Of a DNA stretch of 5,285 nt, positions 1 to 5,285 are shown piece by piece; the stretch's first letter is position 1, and each line of letters opens with the position of its first letter. The DNA lies in assembly GCA_034678415.1 (NCBI GenBank), contig JAXDBV010000140.1:1-5285 (forward strand), written 5' to 3'. The notes beneath the pieces are model-generated. The model saw only the letters and a list, made by a program, of their open reading frames with translations. It did not search any database and had not been told where the DNA came from. The position numbers were made by a program, and so were the translations under genes. The DNA comes from JAXDBV01 sp034678415 (GTDB taxonomy: Bacteria > Bacteroidota > Bacteroidia > Bacteroidales > VadinHA17).

Positions 1-228
1 CGGATGGATGGAGTTACAACCGTTGCCAAAGATTTCCTTCATCCTGACGGGATCATCAAAAACCTCATCCTTGAAATCCTCCACACCCCCATTCCAGAGC
101 CCCATCAACTGGGCCACCTTCTCCTCAAGGGTCATCCGGTGCAGCAGGTCTTTAACTCTTTCATTTACCGGGATATCCGGGTTTTTATACGCCGCGTCAT
201 TCATCGTCTTGTCGGATGTATTTGTCAT
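1..228 (-). CDS. Glycoside hydrolase family 3 (beta-xylosidase/beta-glucosidase-like), N-terminal part
   Basis: This is the first 76 codons of a GH3 enzyme; the gene continues past the left edge. It begins MTNTSDKTMNDAAYKNPDIP. Residues 23-42 (ERVKDLLHRMTLEEKVAQLM) match the characteristic start of the GH3 N-terminal barrel domain. GH3 enzymes usually have 700-800 residues, so the nucleophile Asp and the C-terminal domain lie outside. The start is well fixed: an in-frame TAA lies at 241-243, only four codons upstream, with no ATG, GTG or TTG between. There is no hydrophobic stretch before the catalytic domain, hence no signal peptide, so a cytoplasmic enzyme is inferred. It is last of the visible leftward genes, 36 bp after the GH10 gene, with the A/T-rich leader AATAATATTTACT. 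In this context removal of xylose from imported xylo-oligosaccharides is the likeliest role. GH3 also includes beta-glucosidases and others, so the substrate is not proven. Confidence 0.88.
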   Translation of the reverse strand, partial: MTNTSDKTMNDAAYKNPDIPVNERVKDLLHRMTLEEKVAQLMGLWNGGVEDFKDEVFDDPVRMKEIFGNGCNSIHP

Positions 229-244
229 AGTAAATATTATTTAG
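229..244 (-). promoter_or_regulatory. A/T-rich translation leader of the GH3 gene
   Basis: Read on the minus strand, CTAAATAATATTTACT directly precedes the GH3 start codon. It nearly repeats the leader of the transporter gene (CTTAATAATATTACT at 2909-2923). There is no Shine-Dalgarno sequence, as is usual in Bacteroidetes, where A-rich leaders assist initiation. The in-frame TAA inside it at 241-243 rules out any upstream start. Confidence 0.5.
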
Positions 245-264
245 TTGTTATTCCATTGTTTCGG

Positions 265-1410
265 TTATTCTTTCACAGTGTTCACGACAGCATAGTATGC
301 CGGTTTAGGCTGGTAGTTACGGTCGAACAGAAGGGGATGGTTCGTTCTTCCATAGACGGGCCAGTCATTTTTCCATGAATCGCCATCGTTCACACCCCAG
401 AAGGTCACCCTGGTAAGGCAGGCATCATATTTCAGGAAGATACGGAACAGGTCAGCATACCGGTCAGCCAGTGCTTGCTGCACCGAATCGGGCAGGCTCC
501 TGGGATAAGGATCGATTGCGGCCCTGTATTCCGCAGCCTGGCTGATCTCCGCCCCGATGATGGATAACTCCCGTTCCGGGATCACGTTGACTTCAAATTC
601 AGTGATCATGACCGGGATGTTGAGCTCAGCAAACATGGCAATACTTGTGTCAATGGTCTGCAGTGACGGAAAATCCAGGTGCCAGTGCCCCTGAATCCCT
701 ATCCCGTCGACCGTAATATTGTTTGCCCGGAGGTTATTAATAAGCCGTATCGCACCTTCCCTTTTTCCCGGCAATTCGATATTATAATCATTATAATAGA
801 GTTCCGCTTCCGGATCGGCTTCACGTGCATATTCAAAAGCCTTTTGTACATAATCTTCGCCGATGATTTCCAGCCATTTTGATTTTCGCATGCTGCCGTC
901 CTCATCAATGGCTTCATTAACCACGTCCCATCCTTTTATACGGCCTTTGTAGCGGCCCACAACGGTAAAAATATGATCCTTCATGACGGCCAGGAGAGAG
1001 TCGCGTGTTAACGGTGCGCCGGTATGATCCTCAAATACCCAGGCCGGGGTTTGCGCATGCCACACCAAGGTATGGCCGATCACCGGCATACCGTGCCTTT
1101 CCCCAAAGTTAACCACGCTATCGGCCAGTGTAAAGGCATATTGACCGGGCAGGGGATGTATCCTCTCCCACTTCATGGCATTCTCGGCCGTGAGCGAATT
1201 GAAATGCCTGATAATAAATCCCTGTACCACGCTGTCGGGCCGTAGCATCTGCAGGGTATCTGCCGCCACACCAATCAGGAATTTACTCAGGAACACATCC
1301 TTCAATCCGTGTTCAGGAACGGGCTTTGTACAGGAAGTAACAAGGAGCAACCCGGCAGAAAAGATTGCCAGGAACGGTCGGATGATAACCGGCAGGTTTG
1401 ATTTCTTCAT
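265..1410 (-). CDS. GH10 endo-1,4-beta-xylanase, lipoprotein
   Basis: The 381-residue protein is a retaining endo-1,4-beta-xylanase of the (beta/alpha)8 GH10 family and hydrolyses internal beta-1,4 links of xylan. Residues 1-26 form a lipoprotein signal peptide (two Lys, hydrophobic core, then V-T-S before Cys27). The mature protein should be anchored by Cys27, facing the periplasm or, if flipped, the outside. Family motifs run in order: LTAENAMKWE (73-82), GHTLVWHAQ (112-120), WDVVNE (161-166, acid/base Glu166), YYNDYN (205-210), QGHWH (240-244), ITEFE (269-273, nucleophile Glu271) and TFWGVNDGDSW (336-346). All catalytic residues are present, so the enzyme looks active. No carbohydrate-binding module is present; the protein is essentially one catalytic domain. 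A segment at about 277-318, containing LPDSVQQALADRYA, resembles that of Bacteroides GH10 enzymes (from memory). It lies between the transporter and the GH3 gene on the same strand. Confidence 0.97.
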   Translation of the reverse strand: MKKSNLPVIIRPFLAIFSAGLLLVTSCTKPVPEHGLKDVFLSKFLIGVAADTLQMLRPDSVVQGFIIRHFNSLTAENAMKWERIHPLPGQYAFTLADSVVNFGERHGMPVIGHTLVWHAQTPAWVFEDHTGAPLTRDSLLAVMKDHIFTVVGRYKGRIKGWDVVNEAIDEDGSMRKSKWLEIIGEDYVQKAFEYAREADPEAELYYNDYNIELPGKREGAIRLINNLRANNITVDGIGIQGHWHLDFPSLQTIDTSIAMFAELNIPVMITEFEVNVIPERELSIIGAEISQAAEYRAAIDPYPRSLPDSVQQALADRYADLFRIFLKYDACLTRVTFWGVNDGDSWKNDWPVYGRTNHPLLFDRNYQPKPAYYAVVNTVKE

Positions 1411-1459
1411 GGCATCTTGTTTTAGATAGTTTCACATTTATCAATGGTATGATATGAAC

Positions 1460-2908
1460 CTATGAGGCATGTTGTTTTCTTCTTTCCGCCAGCTCATTCT
1501 GCATCGTCAGTTCCATTTTGCCTGTGATCTTATAGAACAGAAGGGTAATAACGACGATACCAAGGGCTATTGCAGGGTATACGCTTGACAGCCAGCGGAT
1601 GCCTGTAACAGCCAGGGGGGTAATGGCATCCTTGTCGTAGCCGTACAGGGAGAGTATGAAGCCGCCGATAAAACCACCCAGTGCCAGTCCAATTTTCAGT
1701 CCTACCGCCACGCCGGCAAATACGAGGGCGGTGGCTCGACGGTTGAGCTTCCATTCCGAATAGTCTGCCACATCGGCCATCATAGCCCAGGGCAGCGACA
1801 TGGTGATACCCCATGAGAAGTTGAAAAGAATCTGCAGGATCAGCACAGATATGATGCCGTACGGGGGTACGATGATAAACAATGCGGTGAAGAGCACGCT
1901 GAGGAGGAAACCGGCGAGGAGGGTGTCTTTCTTGCCAAACCTTACAGCCAGTGAGCTGGAGAGCGCTATGCCGAGAATGGCCGCCAGCTGCCCGAGGATA
2001 TTGGTAATGCTGAAGACACTGTCGGGAGCGCTGGCATTTTGCCCGATAAAGCCAAGAACACCGAGCAGGCCGAACACTGCTTTATCGGCGCCGGCAAGGA
2101 AAGCATTAAGGCTTTCAGCATCCAGGTAATACCTGAAGAAAAACAGGAGGTTCCCGTTTCTGATCGTCAGGAAGATAAACATCATTATGAAAAGGATGAA
2201 CATGGTGACCCATGGCCCGTTCTTAAAGAGGTTTGTAATATCCTCCTTCAGCGATATTTCCTGTTTCGGATCGGGTTTGATCCTTTCCCTGGTGGTGAAA
2301 AATGTGATGAAGAAGAATACCATGGCGAGGAAAGCAAAAATACCCATGGTGATGCCGTATCCTTTGGCGCTGTCACCCTTACCGAAGTGGTTCACCATGG
2401 GTAGTGCAAATCCCTGTATGGCTACCGTGGCGAGGCACACAACCACAAAACGGATAGAGAAGACACTGGCACGCTCCTTCATGTTGCCGGTAATCACTCC
2501 GCCCAGCGCAGAGTACGGTATATTGTTCATGGAATATACCGTCATCAGGAGTATATAGGTTATATAGGCATAGATGATTTTACCGGTCAGGCTGAAATCG
2601 GGAGTAACAAAGGCCAGAAAGCCAATGATACCGAAAGGTAAGGCGGTAGCAAATATCCATGGCCGGAACTTCCCCCATCGGGATTCCGTGCGGTCGGCAA
2701 TAGCCCCCATCACGGGATCCATAACTCCTCCCCACAGCCGGCCAACAAGGAACAACGTACCTGCCGCAACGGCTGAAAGACCAAAGGTATCGGTGTAAAA
2801 ACTCAACTGAAGAAGCATGATGGTCTGGAAGATAAAATTGGCGGCACCGTCACCCAGACTGAAGCCAATCTTCTCCCCTAACGAAAGTCTTTGCGTACCT
2901 GTGTTCAT
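1460..2908 (-). CDS. GPH-family sugar:cation symporter, probably for xylo-oligosaccharides
   Basis: The 482-residue integral inner-membrane protein belongs to the glycoside-pentoside-hexuronide (GPH, MFS_2) family of MelB, UidB and XylP, whose usual length is 450-500 residues. About twelve hydrophobic segments are visible. Diagnostic motifs are GEKIGFSLGDGAAN (11-24), MDPVMGAIADRTESRWGKFRPW (63-84, after TM2) and PWAMMADVADYSEWKLNRRA (373-392, the cytoplasmic loop after TM10). It is the first gene of the leftward unit and precedes a xylanase, so import of xylo-oligosaccharides or related pentosides is inferred; the sequence alone does not fix the substrate. Compared from memory with E. coli MelB, Asp19 and Asp59 are retained as Asp20 and Asp64, but Asp55 is Gly60 and Asp124 is Asn129. 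This may mean proton rather than sodium coupling. The start has the A/T-rich leader AATAATATTACT, and an in-frame TAA occurs upstream near 2943, so this ATG is the only good start. Confidence 0.93.
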   Translation of the reverse strand: MNTGTQRLSLGEKIGFSLGDGAANFIFQTIMLLQLSFYTDTFGLSAVAAGTLFLVGRLWGGVMDPVMGAIADRTESRWGKFRPWIFATALPFGIIGFLAFVTPDFSLTGKIIYAYITYILLMTVYSMNNIPYSALGGVITGNMKERASVFSIRFVVVCLATVAIQGFALPMVNHFGKGDSAKGYGITMGIFAFLAMVFFFITFFTTRERIKPDPKQEISLKEDITNLFKNGPWVTMFILFIMMFIFLTIRNGNLLFFFRYYLDAESLNAFLAGADKAVFGLLGVLGFIGQNASAPDSVFSITNILGQLAAILGIALSSSLAVRFGKKDTLLAGFLLSVLFTALFIIVPPYGIISVLILQILFNFSWGITMSLPWAMMADVADYSEWKLNRRATALVFAGVAVGLKIGLALGGFIGGFILSLYGYDKDAITPLAVTGIRWLSSVYPAIALGIVVITLLFYKITGKMELTMQNELAERRKQHAS

Positions 2909-2923
2909 AGTAATATTATTAAG
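2909..2923 (-). promoter_or_regulatory. A/T-rich translation leader of the transporter gene
   Basis: Read on the minus strand, CTTAATAATATTACT directly precedes the transporter start codon. It shares AATAATATT(T)ACTATG with the leader of the GH3 gene. The GH10 gene between them has a different leader, ending ACAAGATGCC. No Shine-Dalgarno sequence is visible. Confidence 0.5.
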
Positions 2924-2944
2924 GATTACTGGTATCCGTTACCC

Positions 2945-3020
2945 GATATTGCCACATTACTGGTCTCCTGTATTCTGAGGCAATTGTTCTCAATATCAAT
3001 GGAAAAATGATGGTTGATAT
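2945..3020. repeat. Two overlapping short inverted repeats upstream of the transporter
   Basis: GATATTG (2945-2951) is matched by CAATATC (2991-2997). The overlapping ATATCAA (2993-2999) is matched by TTGATAT (3014-3020) with a 14-base spacer. The middle arm could pair with either side arm, on DNA or in the transporter leader RNA. The arms are only 7 bp and A/T-rich, so this is weak evidence. Confidence 0.25.
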
Positions 3021-3060
3021 CTAAAGGACGGAAGGTAAAATAGAGATTTTTTTTAAATTA

Positions 3061-3074
3061 TGCAACCGATTGCA
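3061..3074. promoter_or_regulatory. Candidate LacI-family operator
   Basis: TGCAACCGATTGCA is an inverted repeat with a central CG; six of seven base pairs are symmetric (only C6/A9 fails). This size and centre match the operators of LacI/PurR/CcpA-type proteins, whose hinge leucine inserts at the central CpG. The neighbouring regulator keeps that leucine (Leu59). The site is 66 bp before the regulator start and 152 bp before the transporter start, so one bound dimer could act on both promoters. That this regulator binds here is inference. Confidence 0.65.
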
Positions 3075-3083
3075 ATATTTCTG

Positions 3084-3096
3084 TGAAATTATTTCA
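3084..3096. promoter_or_regulatory. Perfect 13-bp palindrome beside the operator candidate
   Basis: TGAAAT-T-ATTTCA has two perfect 6-bp arms around one base. It begins 9 bp after the operator candidate; the two centres are 22.5 bp apart, about two helical turns. It may be a second protein-binding site. It lacks the central CG and is made mostly of A and T, so chance symmetry is possible. Confidence 0.4.
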
Positions 3097-3140
3097 ATTA
3101 TTTGCCATTTTATGTTTATTTTGTGACAGAATCACCGACC

Positions 3141-4178
3141 ATGAAAAGCAACAAAGAGGCCACCATTTATGATATTGCCAATGCCCTGAAAATTTCGGCC
3201 TCCACGGTCAGCAGGGGCTTGAAAGATCACCCTCATGTACGTAAGGAAATAAAGAGGAAGATCCTGCTGAAGGCACGTGAGATGGGCTATCAGCAAAACA
3301 AGTTTGCCAGCAACCTGAGGCAAAAACGGACCAATACCATCGGGGTTATCCTTCCGCGGCTCGACAGCTATTTCATGTCAACCGTGGTGTCCGGTATGGA
3401 AAAGGTGGCCAATCTTGCCGGTTATAACCTCATTATCAGCCAGTCACAGGAATCGGTCAAGAAAGAAGCCTCCAATATCCTTACCATGTTCAACAGCCGT
3501 GTGGACGGTCTTCTCATCTCCCTCTCTTACGACACCAAGAACATGGATCATATCAATGTCCTTTTTGAAAAGAGCATTCCCATCGTTTTCTTCGACCGTG
3601 TATGTGAGCATTCCGATTGTAAGAGCATTGTGATCGACAATTATAAGGCAGGCTATGAGATAACCTCCCATCTTATCAGCCAGGGATGCAAACGAATAGC
3701 TCATCTTGCCGGCAGCCTGTTCCGCAATGTGTATTCCGACCGTTATGAAGGATACAAACAGGCGCTGGCTGATAACGGGATCGAGAATGACAATAAATTA
3801 TTGTATATCAGCGATTTGACGAATGATGCAGGCATAGAAATAACCCGTAAGATTTTAAGCCTCAAACAAAAACCTGACGGCGTGTTTGCCGCCAACGATA
3901 CCTCCGCCGTTGCCCTGATCTGTGAGTTTAAGAAAGCCGGCGTGAGAATACCCGAAGATATTGCCGTGGCGGGCTTCAATAATGACCCAGTATCCAGGGT
4001 GGTCGTACCTAACCTCACCACCATCGATTACCCGGGCAGGGAAATGGGCGAAATCGCCGCTTCAACGCTCATCAACCAGCTGAATGGCCGGCAAACCGCT
4101 AAAATCAACTCTATTGTATTGGGACACGAACTGATTATACGACAATCAACAATGAAAAGAAGAGAGACAGATAATTAA
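3141..4178 (+). CDS. LacI-family transcriptional regulator
   Basis: The 345-residue DNA-binding regulator has the full LacI/GalR layout. A helix-turn-helix lies at about residues 8-30 (TIYDIANALKISASTVSRGL, recognition helix around STVSRGL). A hinge helix follows at about 51-62 with Leu59 in the place of the leucine that enters the minor groove at the central CpG of LacI/PurR operators. A periplasmic-binding-protein-like effector domain runs from about 66 to 335, with FFDR (150-153), RIAHLAG (185-191), DRYEGYKQAL (200-209), FAANDTSA (249-256) and AVAGFNND (275-282). The reading frame stays open upstream to a TTG at 3102, which would add MPFYVYFVTESPT. The ATG at 3141 is preferred because LacI proteins normally start 3-8 residues before the helix-turn-helix. 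It is transcribed away from the transporter operon and lies 18 bp before the GH67 gene. A sugar-responsive repressor of both units is the likely role; the effector is unknown. Confidence 0.96.
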   Translation: MKSNKEATIYDIANALKISASTVSRGLKDHPHVRKEIKRKILLKAREMGYQQNKFASNLRQKRTNTIGVILPRLDSYFMSTVVSGMEKVANLAGYNLIISQSQESVKKEASNILTMFNSRVDGLLISLSYDTKNMDHINVLFEKSIPIVFFDRVCEHSDCKSIVIDNYKAGYEITSHLISQGCKRIAHLAGSLFRNVYSDRYEGYKQALADNGIENDNKLLYISDLTNDAGIEITRKILSLKQKPDGVFAANDTSAVALICEFKKAGVRIPEDIAVAGFNNDPVSRVVVPNLTTIDYPGREMGEIAASTLINQLNGRQTAKINSIVLGHELIIRQSTMKRRETDN

Positions 4179-4181
4179 CCA

Positions 4182-4203
4182 CATTCATCGTTCATTATGA
4201 ATG
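4182..4203 (+). repeat. Inverted repeat covering the GH67 start codon
   Basis: CATTCAT (4182-4188) is the exact reverse complement of ATGAATG (4197-4203), which contains the GH67 start codon and second codon. In RNA this gives a 7-bp stem with an 8-base loop that would pair the AUG. It lies in the 18-bp gap after the regulator gene. The stem is weak (two G-C pairs), so a regulatory role is uncertain. Confidence 0.35.
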
Positions 4204-5285
4204 GATATATCCGGATTTTATTAATTACTGTTCTTCTTCAATGTACTCACCTCCTCTCAGCCGAGGATGGTTACCGGTTATGGCTGAGGTACGATCCGGT
4301 TACTGAACGACCGCTCCTCAGATCCTACACAAAGCATATCAAAGGTTTGATAATCAGCGATCAAACCGCCACCCTACGGGCCGCAAGGGATGAGTTGCTC
4401 CAGGGCCTGAACGGAATCCTTCAAATACCGGTACCATTGATGCAATCGGTTACAAAGAACGGAACCATCGTTGCGGGAACCCCTTCGGGATCAGCCCTTA
4501 TCGCATCCCTCAACCTCTCAGACCGGCTGGAAAAGCTCGGGAAGGAAGGGTATATTATCACACATTCAGCCATCAACGGCAAAAACATCCTTGTGATTGC
4601 CTCTGTCTCCGATATCGGTGTGCTCTACGGTGTCTTTCATTTTTTACGCCTTCTTCAGTCACACCAGGATATTTCGGATCTGTCAGTGGAATGTTCACCG
4701 CGGATAAGGCTCAGGCTTCTCAACCACTGGGATAATCTGGACAGGACGGTGGAACGTGGCTACGCCGGTTGCTCACTTTGGGACTGGCACCTGCTGCCCG
4801 ATTATATATCTCCACGGTACCGTGATTATGCCCGGGCCAATGCATCCATCGGCATCAATGGCACCGTTCTCACCAATGTCAATGCCAACGCCCTGGTGCT
4901 CACGAAAGAATGCCTGCAAAAAGCGGCTGCCCTGGCCAATGTGTTCAGACCTTTTGGCATCAGGGTTTTTCTCACAGCAAGGTTTAACGCACCTGTCGAA
5001 ACAGGATCGTTGAAGACGGCCGATCCGCTTGATCCCGATGTGATCCGCTGGTGGAAAAACAAAGCAGACGAGATATATACCTATATCCCCGATTTTGGCG
5101 GGTTCCTGGTAAAGGCAAACTCAGAAGGACAACCGGGACCGCAGGACTATGGCCGCAGCCATGCCGACGGGGCCAACATGCTGGCCGATGCGCTGAAACC
5201 ACACGGCGGGGTGGTGATGTGGAGAGCCTTCGTCTATGATAATAATGTACCGGAAGACAGGGCCAAACAAGCTTATAATGAGTTT
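4197..5285 (+). CDS. GH67 alpha-glucuronidase, N-terminal part (363 codons)
   Basis: The gene is open to the right edge with no stop and starts ATG AAT GGA TAT. GH67 enzymes release (4-O-methyl-)D-glucuronic acid from the non-reducing terminal xylose of aldouronic acids, the products of GH10 attack on glucuronoxylan. Residues 1-22 form a signal peptide with probable cleavage after LLSA, so the enzyme is exported, probably to the periplasm. The Cys16 context (LLQC) is a poor lipobox. The mature protein opens with EDGYRLWLRYDP (23-34), has the N-terminal alpha/beta domain to about 165, then the barrel: NHWDNLD (176-182), TVERGYAG (184-191), INGTVLTNVNA (220-230) and FLVKANSEGQPGPQDYG (303-319), followed by HADGANMLADAL and MWRAFVY. 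Glu310 in NSEGQPGP matches the known general acid. The catalytic bases, expected some 70-100 residues further on, lie beyond the window. About half of the usual ~700 residues is seen. It follows the LacI gene by 18 bp and is probably co-transcribed with it. Confidence 0.95.
   Translation, partial: MNGYIRILLITVLLQCTHLLSAEDGYRLWLRYDPVTERPLLRSYTKHIKGLIISDQTATLRAARDELLQGLNGILQIPVPLMQSVTKNGTIVAGTPSGSALIASLNLSDRLEKLGKEGYIITHSAINGKNILVIASVSDIGVLYGVFHFLRLLQSHQDISDLSVECSPRIRLRLLNHWDNLDRTVERGYAGCSLWDWHLLPDYISPRYRDYARANASIGINGTVLTNVNANALVLTKECLQKAAALANVFRPFGIRVFLTARFNAPVETGSLKTADPLDPDVIRWWKNKADEIYTYIPDFGGFLVKANSEGQPGPQDYGRSHADGANMLADALKPHGGVVMWRAFVYDNNVPEDRAKQAYNEF
4441..4454. promoter_or_regulatory. 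Second operator-like sequence inside the GH67 gene
   Basis: TGCAATCGGTTACA differs at one base of 14 from the reverse complement of the operator candidate at 3061-3074 (TGCAATCGGTTGCA). It lies in codons 82-86 of the alpha-glucuronidase (Met-Gln-Ser-Val-Thr), about 1380 bp from the first site. It could be an auxiliary operator acting through looping or as a block to transcription. It could also be chance, since it sits in coding sequence. Confidence 0.35.

Larger units (their letters stand above)
2909..3140. promoter_or_regulatory. Divergent control region between transporter operon and regulator
   Basis: This 232-bp non-coding stretch separates the two divergent start codons and must hold the promoters of both units. 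It is clearly more A/T-rich than the flanking genes, with an eight-T run at 3047-3054. It contains an operator candidate (3061-3074), a 13-bp palindrome (3084-3096) and two weaker inverted repeats nearer the transporter. I could not find a convincing Bacteroidetes promoter (TTG near -33, TAnnTTTG near -7) on either strand; TATGTTTA at 3111-3118 is one base from the -7 pattern but has no well-placed TTG. Confidence 0.8.

Noticed and set aside
16..29. Possible third operator copy, TACAACCGTTGCCA
   Set aside because: Only 10 of 14 bases match the candidate operator and symmetry is poor. It also encodes the GNGCN stretch of the GH3 enzyme, which may explain the bases.
4..378. Plus-strand open frame of 124 codons
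   Set aside because: It lies antisense to the GH3 start and GH10 end, resembles no family I recognise, and covers the intergenic gap. It is a shadow of the real minus-strand genes.
1411..1459. Search for a terminator between the transporter and xylanase genes
   Set aside because: No stable hairpin followed by a T run was seen on the minus strand, which fits a single operon.
1800..2558. Plus-strand open frames opposite the transporter gene
   Set aside because: They are antisense to a clearly conserved membrane protein and show no domain or start signal of their own.
3111..3118. TATGTTTA as a Bacteroidetes -7 promoter element
   Set aside because: It differs from TAnnTTTG at the last base and no TTG lies at the needed distance upstream, so it was not listed as a promoter.
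3102..3140. Upstream TTG start for the LacI gene adding 13 residues (MPFYVYFVTESPT)
   Set aside because: The ATG at 3141 puts the helix-turn-helix at the usual distance from the N-terminus. The extra residues are translated from A/T-rich promoter DNA and match no family feature.
4756..5013. Plus-strand 85-codon open frame within the GH67 region
   Set aside because: The GH67 reading frame runs uninterrupted through this stretch with conserved motifs; this is an out-of-frame shadow.
4826..5202. Minus-strand open frames opposite the GH67 gene
   Set aside because: They are antisense shadows of the conserved GH67 frame, without recognisable domains.

Overview
The window looks like part of a xylan-utilisation locus from a Gram-negative Bacteroidetes bacterium, probably of the order Bacteroidales. 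This is inferred from three things. The start regions are A/T-rich and lack Shine-Dalgarno sequences. The GH10 enzyme is a lipoprotein with a Bacteroides-like segment near 'LPDSVQQALADRYA'. The gene combination (GH10, GPH transporter, GH67, GH3) is typical of such loci. A species cannot be named from the sequence.

Layout: the window holds two divergent transcription units. Leftward (minus strand), starting at 2908, are a GPH-family sugar/cation symporter (1460-2908), a GH10 endo-xylanase lipoprotein (265-1410) and the first 76 codons of a GH3 glycosidase that runs off the left edge (1-228). The gaps of 49 and 36 bp and the shared strand suggest one operon. Rightward (plus strand) are a LacI-family regulator (3141-4178) and, 18 bp later, the first 363 codons of a GH67 alpha-glucuronidase that runs off the right edge (4197-5285). 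Between the two units is an AT-rich control region of 232 bp (2909-3140). It holds a LacI/PurR-type operator candidate with a central CG (3061-3074) and an adjacent perfect 13-bp palindrome (3084-3096).

How the parts fit (inference): the GH10 enzyme cuts (methyl)glucuronoxylan at the cell envelope, and exported GH67 removes (4-O-methyl)glucuronic acid from the ends of the resulting aldouronic acids. The GPH symporter carries the neutral oligosaccharides across the inner membrane, and the GH3 enzyme, which has no signal peptide, finishes them in the cytoplasm. The LacI-type protein probably senses a sugar from this route and controls both units. A second copy of the operator-like sequence (13 of 14 bases identical) lies inside the GH67 coding region at 4441-4454.

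No mobile element, CRISPR array, tRNA/rRNA gene or clear intrinsic terminator was seen. The functions are of known types. The less ordinary points are the regulator type, the paired operator-like sites, the cell-compartment assignment of the enzymes, and a repeated leader sequence before two of the genes. I see no wholly new system.
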